Positions 8,239 to 19,300 of a stretch of 64,000 nt of DNA are shown piece after piece. The notes under the pieces were generated by a model, which saw only the letters and a program-made list of their open reading frames with translations, made no database searches and was not told where the DNA came from. The position numbers and the translations under genes were made by a program. How positions within the stretch are numbered: the stretch's first letter is position 1; each line of letters opens with the position of its first letter. Source of the DNA: Butyrivibrio sp. MB2005 (lineage in GTDB: Bacteria > Bacillota > Clostridia > Lachnospirales > Lachnospiraceae); assembly GCF_000424285.1 (NCBI RefSeq), contig NZ_AUJP01000017.1, positions 1 through 64,000 of the forward strand. The letters are read 5' to 3'.

Positions 8239-10267
8239 TACCACTGCCGCCATCTCCCTCTTCACCACTATTTTCAGGTTCATCAGAATTTACAGGCATT
8301 GCATCTTCAGAATTACTACTCTCTTCTTCGGTGCTGCTTTCTTCATCGTCAGAAGAACCGCTCTCCTCAGATGACTCATTACTCTCCTGTGCACTTTCTT
8401 CCTCTGATGAGGAATCTTCGCCGGTATCTGCACTTTCATCAGAAGCATTCTCTTCAGAACCGCTTTCTTCTGATGAACTCTCCTGTGCTTCTCCCTGTTC
8501 AGAGCCACCTTCCTCTGAGTTATTTTCACCGGAATGTTCCCCTTCAGAAGCATTTTCTTCTGAGTTATTCTCTTCTGAATTGTTCTCTTCAGAATTGTTC
8601 TCTTCTGAATTATTCTCGCCGGATTCACCTGACTCATCGGACTCACCGGTATCCTCTGTTGATTCTCCGTTATTCTCTTCTTCAGAAGCCTGTTCTTCTC
8701 CTATGCCATCTTCCTGTTTCTCTGTGTCAGATCCATCCTGAGATTCTTCTGCTTCCCTCGCCTCTTCCTTCTTCTTTTTCTCTTTCTTCTTTTCCTCTTT
8801 CTCTTCATCAGGAATATCTACAAGAACATCCTTGGTCATAGGTATAGGCTCATCTGCATCTACATCATCTCTGAAGTATCCATAATCACCATCAAGATAT
8901 GAGTATGTACCATCTTCATTATCAAAATAATCGGCATCATCAAGTCTTGCATATTCGCAGTCAATATGATCTTCATCCCATACTGTTCCGTTTCTACCGA
9001 CCAGCAACTCACAGCCGGCAAACATGTTATCGGAGTCTTCGACATTCTCAGTGCTAAAGCCATCACCTACATAAATGCCATACAAAGCCTCGCAACCATC
9101 AAACATCGATGTCATATCGGTAACATTACCGGTATTAAAATCCATAAGGAACAGTTTTTCTATGGAACTGCAGCCTGCAAACATGCTACTCATATTTGTT
9201 ACACTTTCAGTATTGCATTCCATATTAAGTGAAGTGAGCTCTGAGCAGCCCGAAAACATATTGCTCATATTTTCTGCGTTTTCGGTATTGCATTCAATGC
9301 TGACTGAAGAAAGCGCTGAGCATCCTGCAAACATTCCGCTCATATCTGTTACGCTTCTGGCATTACCATCCATCTCTACAGATGAAAGGGCGGTGCAGCC
9401 TGAAAACATATCGCACATACTGGTAACATTATCAATCGACATTCCGGTCAGATTGATAGATTCCAATGATGTACATCCTGCGAATAACCTCTCCATGGAG
9501 TTAACCTGAGAAGTATTAAGGCCTCCAAGTCCTTCTACAGACTTGAGACTGGTATATCCCTGGAACCAGCCAGCCATATTATGAGGCGCTGCATCCTGGC
9601 CAAAGCCACCATAAAATACTACTCTCTCAACTCTGTCACCATAATCACTCCATGGATGGTTTTCATCATCACTTAAGAGGAAACACTCGTCTTTCTCGGC
9701 GCGATATTCTGCCTCGAATCTCTCACCATCATGACCACCTCTTAGACCTCTTTCAAAGTAAATGGTGAAGTAATCATCGGAAGCATCATCACTATCCTGT
9801 CCTGATGATTGGTAAACTCTGGCCCACAGACGCTCATCCGGGTTGGACATATCACCATTGGCATCCTGAGTTGCGGATACCTTCTTGATCTCACTGTCGG
9901 CCACGATATCCATAAGAGCTCTGAATTCTTCAGGGTCCACAATCTCATAAATACCGTCACCCATGTCAGTGGTACTTTTCGCGTTGTCCATGAAATCGTT
10001 TATAGCCGCAACTGTTTCTTCATCAGCCTCATCAAGTACGCTTCCAACATCAAAAGTGAAGCCCAGAACGTAATTACCTGCTCCGGCATTTAGCTGCGCC
10101 ACAAGCTCTCTTGTTGCCTGTAACGTAGCCTCATCCGGCTCTTCATACTGCTGAAAATCATCAAATTCTTCCACCTCTTCGGCATTAACCTTTACGGAAA
10201 AGAATTGTATGACTATGAGGCCAAATGACAACGCCACTGCCATGTTACACATAAATCTCTTTCTCAT
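8228..10267 (-). CDS. Secreted BspA/DUF285 leucine-rich repeat protein in the pilus locus
   Basis: 679 residues. A signal peptide (MRKRFMCNMAVALSFGLIV..., cleavage probably after VNA near residue 29) is followed by an N-terminal domain, a module with LWARVYQ and IYFERG near 148-170, and about seven DUF285 repeats of about 25 residues (pattern NMSxMFxGCxxLxSL) at roughly 230-425. The last 200 residues are Glu/Ser/Asn-rich low complexity with tandem ENNSE units and no LPXTG motif or membrane anchor. DUF285 proteins are surface or secreted binding proteins. It lies directly after the giant prepilin gene, which carries the same LWAR...FERG module and the same repeats, so the two products probably act together on the cell surface. 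Confidence 0.9.
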   Translation of the reverse strand: MRKRFMCNMAVALSFGLIVIQFFSVKVNAEEVEEFDDFQQYEEPDEATLQATRELVAQLNAGAGNYVLGFTFDVGSVLDEADEETVAAINDFMDNAKSTTDMGDGIYEIVDPEEFRALMDIVADSEIKKVSATQDANGDMSNPDERLWARVYQSSGQDSDDASDDYFTIYFERGLRGGHDGERFEAEYRAEKDECFLLSDDENHPWSDYGDRVERVVFYGGFGQDAAPHNMAGWFQGYTSLKSVEGLGGLNTSQVNSMERLFAGCTSLESINLTGMSIDNVTSMCDMFSGCTALSSVEMDGNARSVTDMSGMFAGCSALSSVSIECNTENAENMSNMFSGCSELTSLNMECNTESVTNMSSMFAGCSSIEKLFLMDFNTGNVTDMTSMFDGCEALYGIYVGDGFSTENVEDSDNMFAGCELLVGRNGTVWDEDHIDCEYARLDDADYFDNEDGTYSYLDGDYGYFRDDVDADEPIPMTKDVLVDIPDEEKEEKKKEKKKKEEAREAEESQDGSDTEKQEDGIGEEQASEEENNGESTEDTGESDESGESGENNSEENNSEENNSEENNSEENASEGEHSGENNSEEGGSEQGEAQESSSEESGSEENASDESADTGEDSSSEEESAQESNESSEESGSSDDEESSTEEESSNSEDAMPVNSDEPENSGEEGDGGSGNGD
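8558..8617. repeat. Four tandem 15-bp units in the BspA gene tail
   Basis: Four consecutive 15-base units of the form ttctgaattgttctc, differing at one to three positions, encode four ENNSE pentapeptides. They form a small minisatellite in the low-complexity 3' part of the surface-protein gene and could change copy number by slippage in whole codons. Confidence 0.85.
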
Positions 10268-10308
10268 AGTTTTCCCTCACTTTCTGAAAAACCAGGTAAA
10301 ATGCCTCA

Positions 10309-13300
10309 TCAAGGATTGTTAATTACTGCCTGTGCCGCCTCAGCGGGAGTTGCGTAGAATACACCCTTGTAGTAATAAACCGTTAACGGACCGGACTGCG
10401 TTGTGATTACAAGTGTAAGGTAACCGTCGGTGAGTATGGATGATTCTACGTTAGTAAAGTATCCGGGTGCTCCTTCGAGCTTTCTATCAATGCGAATATA
10501 ATCACGATAATTTGTTACCTGCGTATATGTTGTACCCTGTCCGCCTTTTATATTATTAGATAATAAAAATGTATATGTACAGCTTGCATCACTTGGAGCA
10601 ACAAAGTTATTTGTAGCGTATATTGTTGTTAGAGCCGTACAAGACCTAAACGTATTATTAAAATTCTTTGCTGCAGCAGTATTAAAGCTTCTAAGATCAA
10701 GTGCGACTATTGACGAGCAGTTCTCAAACATTGATTCATACGATGTTATTGCTGAAGTATTCCAATTTGTCACATCAACATATCTTAGCGCAGTACAATT
10801 CTTGAACATATCCTTAACAGAAGTAACATTTGAAGTATTCCAGGTACTCATATCCACTCCGGTCAATGTAGAACATCCATTAAACAGGCCTTCAAGATTC
10901 TTGAGCTGATATCCTGCAAGCTGGTTCCCATCAAAGAAAGTCAACTTTGTCATACCATAAAACCAGTTGATCATAGAGCCAAGTTGATATGAACCTGTAT
11001 CATGGAATTTCACATCAACAATACTGCTTCTATAACTATGCCAAGGATAGTCAGCCGCATTACGGTATCCACCTTCACTAAACAATCCCAGATCTGCTTC
11101 CAATGTACCTCCTGACGCCATCGTCGTTTTAGCAGATTCATAGGTTCCTCCATTGCTACTATCAGCGAAATAAATATTTAATCTGTACTCACCAGCAACT
11201 CCTGTCTTTTCCAACAGTGCGCCTAAGCACTTACTATAGTCGGTGTAATAGCCAGGTGTACCGGCTGATGCTTTATCAATTCTCGCATACGTTCTATAGT
11301 CCTTAGCTCCATGCATATCAGTACATTTTGTACCTTCTCCTCCTATCAACTTAGAATCAAAAATAAACATATACTGATAGTTTGCACTTTCAGATCCATT
11401 AAGGGCATCTGTTGCAAAAATAGTGGTCAATTCACTGCACTCTCTAAATGCATTATAGAAGGTTGTTACATTTGCTGTATTGAAGCTTCTTAAATCTAAT
11501 GTCTTAATGGATGAGCATTTATAGAACATGTCATTCATACTGGTTACACTAGTTGTATCCCATCCTGTTACATCAACAGACTTAAGAGCAATACAGTTAT
11601 AGAACAAGGACGTCATACTCTTAACACGCGATGTATCCCATGTATGCAAATCCAAATCGGTTAATGCATTACATCCGCTAAACAATCCTGTAAGATCGGT
11701 TAAAGGATACCCTGCCAGCTGGCTTCCATTAAATGAAACCATCTTCGTAAAGTTGGTAAACCAATACATCATTGATGTAAGTTGATATGCATCTCTATCA
11801 TGGAACTCAACCTCTACTATACTATTCCTATAACTATGCCAAGGATAATCAGCAGCATTTCTAAAACCACTAGAACTAAATATTCCCAAATCAGCCTCAA
11901 GAGTCCCGCCGGCTGTCATTGTTGTTCTGGCAGCCTCATATGTTCCTCCATTACTACTATCCGCATAATAGATATGAAGCTTATACTCGTCTACCGTTGA
12001 TGTCTTTTGCAGCAATGCTCCAAGACATTTACTATAGTCTGTATAGTATCCGGGAGTACCTGATGTTGCCTTGTCGATCTTAGCAAAATTCCTATAATCT
12101 TTGGTTCCATGCATGTCCGCACATTTTGTTCCTTCGCCTCCTATCAGCTTAGGATCAAAAATGAACATATATTGATAGTTTGCACTTTCTGCCCCATTAA
12201 GATCATCTGTTGCAAATATTGTTGTCAATACACTACAATCTCTGAACATATTATAGAAATTTGTTACATTTGCTGTATTAAAACTCCTAAGGTCCAAAGT
12301 CTTAATCGAACTACATTTATAGAACATATCGTTCATGCTTGTTACACTTGTTGTGTCCCAACCTGTAAAATTCATATTTACAAGCTTATTGCAGTTATAG
12401 AACATTGAAGTCATAGACTTTGCATGTGATGTATCCCATGTATGCATATCAAGACTTGTCAATATTGTACATCCACTAAACAAACCTGTAAGATCTGTTA
12501 ACGGATATCCTGCAAGCTGACTTGCATCAAATGATGCCATCTTTGTAAAGTTGTTAAACCAATACATCATAGATGTAAGGTTATACTTATCTCGGTCATG
12601 GAAATATACAGAAGCTATACTTCCTCTGTAGCTATGCCATGGATAATCTTCAGTATAACGATATCCAGCAACATTAAACATGCCCAAATCCACGTACAAA
12701 GAGCCATTTCCTTGAGCTGTTGTCATTGAAGTTTTATAAGTTCCACCCAACTCACCGTCAGCATAATAAATTTGAAGATCATATTCACCATCTGTTCCGG
12801 TCTTCGTCAAAAATGCGCCCAAGCATGTTGTTATATCTGTAAAGTATCCAGGAACTCCATCACTTACAGCCCGATCAAGCTTTGCATATGGTCTGTAATT
12901 ATAATTATTGGCAGTAATACTTACCGCTTTTGTGCCTTCTCCTCCAATAAGATGGCTATCTTCCCAAAACATCAGACAACAATCCGCATTATCTGCAACA
13001 AAAGTATTAGTAACAAATATCGTCCGCAATCTACTACAATCTCGGAAGGTCTGATTAAAGCTCATTACTGTAGCTGTATTAAAGCTTCTAAGATCAATTG
13101 TTTTTATAGTAGAACACCTATAGAACATTCCACTCATATCCTTCAAGCTAGTTGTATCCCAACCTGAAAGATTAACGTTTGAAAGCTTACTACAACCGTA
13201 GAACATATATGATACAGTCTTAAGTCTGGATGTCCCCCATGTACTCATGTCTATGCTTTCTAGTGATGAACAACCATAAAACATGTTTGTCAAATCGGTA

Positions 13301-16300
13301 AGAGGCTCATCCTTTAACTGACTCGCGTCAAAAGTCTTCATATTTGTGAAACCACTAAACCAATGCATCATTGAATCTAGCATATACTTATCAAGATCAT
13401 GGAATTTTGCATTTACAATATTCGCTCTATTGCTATGCCATGGATAATCATCAGCATAGCGATATCCCGCGATATTAAATATTCCAAGATCTTCATATAA
13501 GGTTCCATGTTCCTCAGCATCATTCTTTGCTAGTTTATAAGTACCTCCCTTTTCTTCATCAGCATAATACACATGAAGTTCGTATTCTCCTTCTGTAGAG
13601 GTTTTAATAAGTAATGCTCCTCCACATGTTGAATAATCAGTAAAATAACCAGGTTCATCACCACTTACTGCTCTATCAAGCTTTGCATATGGTCTGTAAT
13701 TATAGTTATTAGCTGTGATATTTACCGCCTTTGTTCCTTCTCCTCCAATAAGGCGCAAATCTTCCCAAAACATAAGGCAGCAATCTGCACTATCGGCAAC
13801 AAAAGCATCCGTAGCAAATATTGTATGTAATCTACTACAATCTCTGAATGTTTGATTAAAACTTGTTACTGAAGCAGTTTTGAAGCTTCTAAGATCAAGT
13901 GTTTTAATAGCGGAACATCTATAAAACATTCCACTCATATCCTTTAAGCTAGTTGTATCCCAGCCTGTTACATTAACATTCTTCAGTTTGCTACATCCAT
14001 AGAACATATATGATACAGTCTTAAGTCTCGATGTATCCCACGTACTCATATCAATGCTCTCTAATGTTGAGCATCCATAAAACATGTTTGTTAAATCTGT
14101 AAGTGGCTCATTCTTTAACTGGCTCGCATCAAAAGACTGCATCTTGCTAAAGCCACTAAACCAATACATCATCGAATCAAGAGTATATAACTCAAGATCA
14201 TGGAACTGTGCCTTTACTATTTTTCCTCTATAACTATGCCATGGATAATCTTCAGCGTAGCGGAAACCAGCAATATTAAATGGTCCAAGATCCATGAAAA
14301 GCGTCTCATTTCTTTCTGCTTCCTCTTTAGCAGCTTTATAACCACCACCATTTAAGTCATCAGCATAATACATATGAAGTTCATACTCATCTTCAACCGC
14401 AGTCTTAATAAGCAGAGCCCCACCGCAGGTAGATATCTCTGTAAAATATCCCGGAACGCCAGTACTTATTACTCGATCCAATTTAACGTATGGCCTGTAA
14501 TTATAGTTATTAGCCGTGATATTTACCGCCTTAGTTCCTTCTCCTCCAATAAGATGACTGTCCTCCCAGAACATGAGACAACAATCGGCACTATCCGTTG
14601 CAACAAAATCATCTGTAGCAAAAATCGTATGTAATCTGCTACACTCTCTGAACATCTGATTAAATGAAGTTACCGTCGTAGTCTTAAAGCTTCTAAGATC
14701 AAGAAGTTTTATTGTAGAACATCTATAAAACATTCCACTTGCATCCTTAAGACTGGAAGTATCCCAATTAGATACATCTATAGAAGTAAGTTTGCTACAT
14801 CCATAGAACATATATGATGTGCTATAAAGATGCTCAGTAGTCCAATTGTGCATATCAACCTTTGTAAGCGTTGAACATCCATTGAACAAACTGGTGAGAT
14901 CTGTGAGCGGCTGATTTTTCAATTGATCACCGTCAAATGACTGCATCTTATTAAAGCCATTAAACCAGTACATCATCGATGTTAGAATATATTTATCTTT
15001 ATCATGAAACTCAGCTGAAACTATCTTTGCTCTGTACTCATGCCAAGGATAATCGTCCGCATAGCGATAACCTGCAATGTTAAATACGCCAAGATCTTTA
15101 TATAAGGATCCATTACTTTCAGCTGTTGCCTTCGCTGATTCATATGAACCACCATGTTCTCTATCTGCAAAATACATATGAAGTTCATATTCTTCATCAA
15201 CTTCTGTTTTTATTAGAAGTGCGGCGCCACAAGTTGAATAATCCGTTAAATAACCGGCAACACCCATAGAAATGACTCTGTCAAGTTTCGCGTAAGGTCT
15301 ATAATTATAATTATTTGCCTGAATATTGACTGCTTTTGTACCTTCTCCTCCAATAAGTCTGCCATCTTCCCAGAACATCAAGTAACAATCCGCATTATCT
15401 TTAGCAACAAAATCTTCTGTAGCAAATATAGTACGTAATCTGCTACATTCACGGAATGTCTGATTAAAGCTTGTAACAGCTGAAGTATCAAAGCTCCTGA
15501 GATCAAGTGTCTTTATTGTTGAGCAGCGATAGAACATTCCACTCATGTCTTTCACATTCTGTGTATCCCACCCAGTGACATTAACTGATGTAAGTTTGCT
15601 ACAGCCAAAGAACATGTACGATGTAGTTGTTACACTTCGAGTTGTCCATTTACTCATGTCTATTTCTTTGAGTGATGAACAGCCATAGAACATTTCCGAA
15701 AAATTAGTAAGTGGATAACCTTCTAGCTGATTCGCATCAAAAGTCTCAAGCTTTACAAAATTCTTAAACCACTTACGCATGGATGTAAGACGATATTTAT
15801 CCCTGTCATGGAATTTAACATCTACAATCGTTCCTCTATACGAATGCCAAGGATAGTCATCATCTTCTCTGTATCCACCCATATTGATTTTTCCAAGATC
15901 TTTTTCAAGCGTACCGGCAGCAATAAATGCTGCTTTATCAGTGGCATATGTACCATTAACTGCATGATAAATATGGAGTCTGAACTCTCCTTCAACTCCT
16001 GTTCTTTCCAAGAGGACTGCTCCACTCTTAGTTATATCCGTGAAATATCCAGGTTCATTAGATGTAACAACCCTATCAACCCTCATAACCTCGTTATATC
16101 TGTAATTATTTGCCTGAAGATTCTGACAAGGAGTTCCCTCTCCTCCTACAAGTCTAGGACAATCCCAGCAAGCAAGATAGGTAGTTGCTCCACTATCTAC
16201 GTCAAATGCATCTGTTGCAAATACTGTTGTCAACCTGCTACACAATCTAAACATCTCACGATAATCAGTAACAGATGTTGTAACAAAACCACTACAATCA

Positions 16301-19300
16301 ATAATCCTTATCTTGTTACAGTTGTAGAACATGTAGGACATATCCTTGACATACGAAGTGTCAAGCAAATCCATTCCTTCTATTTCAAGAAGACCTGTAA
16401 AACCGCTAAACCAGTTCTTTGTATACAAAGGCTCTGCAGATTTGCAGAATTTCTCCGAAAATTCCACCTTCGTAATCATGGATCTATTACTTCCGGTCCA
16501 TCCATCACTATTAGCTGCCCATGGAACGGTCGCAATGTTAAGGAAGCCCTCCTCAGCATTGCCCTGCCACTGAGCAACAGGAGCTACGGTATGGCCGTTC
16601 CTTTTCCATGCACCACGCTCAAAGCACATGGTATATGTGCCGTCTCCATTAGAGAATATGCGTGCCCATAAAAGTTCAGGCTTTTCAAGCCAGTCTCCAT
16701 AATGTTTAACATTTATAAGCTCCGGCATGGCAACACTATTAAGCTTGCTGGACAGAGCCGCCGGAGCAAACTTATAAGGGAAAATTCGATCAGGATTATT
16801 TGCTGCAGTAAGTCTGTTTTTGCCAAACTTTTCTACAAGCTCCTTGATTTTTGCATAATCACATTTGATGTTTTCATCATCGTACTGATCAACTATAAAG
16901 TCGCCATCTCCACCATAGGTGTAGAAGGTATTTTCATCGATAGTACTCTCAAGACCTGCCACAAGATACACTGTAGTAAGCGACTCAGCAGGTTCTGTTT
17001 CACTGGGATATCCTTTTATATATCCATTTGCATCAAAGGTAACCGCAGTAAAAGTATCATCAAAAATATTGTCGAAGTTAAATAAGCTAAGACAATTGGT
17101 AACCGTAGATTTTGTTGTTGAGATTCCACCTGCAGTCTCAGCATTTGTTCCTAAAACAAATCCGGCTGAATAGCATTTTGTGAACTCCGGCTGGTTTGAT
17201 CCGGATGCTTCGATTTTTCCTGCAAGACCGCCAACTGTTACTGCACCAATGTAACAATCTGCATAGCTTTCGTTCATTTTTACACAATTGGATCCACTAC
17301 CATTATTGGCACCGGCAAGTCCTCCTGCTATACTACCCGGACCCTCTGCCAAAATAATTGTAGAAGCAAAGCTGTTCTCTATTTTTGTTTCATCTGCGCT
17401 TACACCATTAAAATATGCAACAAAACCTGCAGCAATACATTCTCCGGAAGTGTCTGTCGACCAGATCCAAGGAGAGTTAATTGCCAGTGGTCTTGCTGTA
17501 TTTGAGGTTTCTCTGGAAACATAATATTTTGCGTTGTCTGTAGATACGCCGGAACCCAGTCCTGCCTGAGAATACATTCCTGCATACTGATCAGAAACTT
17601 CGACAGAGCAATTGGTGATGGTCACAGCGCCACCATTGTGTCCTATGAGACCACCAAGCTTCTTGGTACCGGTATTATTGGCAGAATAAAGCATTACGCC
17701 ATCTGTTTTACAATCTTCTACAGTAAGTTCTTTTGCACCTTCACTGCCAACAAGGCCGCCAAGGGCACCTCCGGCTGTATTGATCTCACTAATTACAGAT
17801 TGTGTAACCTGGAGATTTTTCATGGTGACATATGATTGTCCGCCACTCTCACTGCTACTGGTTGCACTGTATCCAAGGCCACCTACAATACCGCCCTGGT
17901 TAGTGCCGGTACCATGGTTGCCACCATCTGCATAAATTATCAGACCGTTCACTTTTATGTTTTCAAGGTCAAAATATCTGGCACTGCTTCGTCCGATAAG
18001 TCCGCCGATTTCACCCTGATTAGCTCCGGTCTCAGAATATTCTATTTCTGATTTGCTAACCACACAGTCCTTTATGACTATATGATCATCGTTTTCACCC
18101 ATTCCTCTGTCAGAACTGTAAACAATGTTACCTACAAGGTTTCCAACTCTCGTATATCCACCGGATGCGTAATTCGGTTTGGAGATTTTTATTCCTTCAA
18201 GATTTACATTAGTAATGCTTGAGCCACAGAATTTACCAAAAATACCCAGGTTTGTCTTATGTTCAGCATCCCAGTCATTATATGAATCATCTCTTGCTAT
18301 AGTTACATTCTTGATACCTTCAAGAGGATTATTATCCTTGTCTTTACTTGTAATACCACCTGCTTCATTCCAGGTAACCATTCCATCAAAAACATCTATT
18401 CTGTCATTAATAACCGGACAATATGACAGTGTAGGATAAACAGATCTCCAGTAATCATATTCATCTGCTTCGCCACCAATTCTTGTAAAGTTAAGGGTTT
18501 TCGTCTGTTCTACATGGATAATTCGGTCGTATTCATCAGGTATTCCGGCATATTTACGGTCAAGATTCTGCAAATGTCTGCAATATGAGATTTTTACAGT
18601 GTCATATCCGGGATCTGACCCATCGTCGCCTTCAAAGAAACGGAGGGTGTCATACAGCGAATTTTCCTGAGCGGACATAGTAAATCCATTCGGTAAGTCC
18701 TCAAATGGCATGGAAATAACGCCGCCACAAGTAGCACTCAGCTCAACAAGAATATCCTCACCCGGGAAGAGCTTGTTAGAGCTATCCATAACTACTCTGT
18801 CGACATAATCCACTTTACTTACGTCATAGGTACCATTTACAAGATTTTTGAACTGGAGCCCTGGCTCAAGTTTATCTATAGGTATAGATGCATAATATCC
18901 TCGTTTTTCCAGGTCAAAGCTTGTGGCACTATAAGACATGGTACCTTCTATAGCGCACACAGCACCGGAATCTATACCGGTAATGGTAAGAGTATACTGT
19001 GCATCCCTTGGTCTCTCATTGTTGTTTTCATAATATAGTGTGGGATTTTCATCTACTGAGGGCAGACCAATAAATATATCTGCTACCAAAAGTTCTTTGT
19101 TGGTTAGTTTAAGAGTTGTCTTGATCTTCTCGGGATTTGATGTGGGCTGATTAGGCAGAGTCTGAGCACTCTCCGGATTGATTCCACACCAGCCCACCTT
19201 ACCGTCTCTGGCGTTCTTGTTCTCTTTGCCTCTTAAGGAATCGTTAGGCACAGTTGCCCAAAGAGAATCATTTTTGAATTCAGCGGTAGTATAAAATACT

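Noticed and set aside
8190..8741. Plus-strand Ser/Pro-rich open frame opposite the BspA gene tail
   Set aside because: It is the antisense image of the Glu/Ser-rich low-complexity codons of a well-supported minus-strand gene; there is no ribosome site or family.
10900..16023. CRISPR array or transposon array
   Set aside because: The ~800-bp repeats are coding, in frame and without spacers; they are protein modules.
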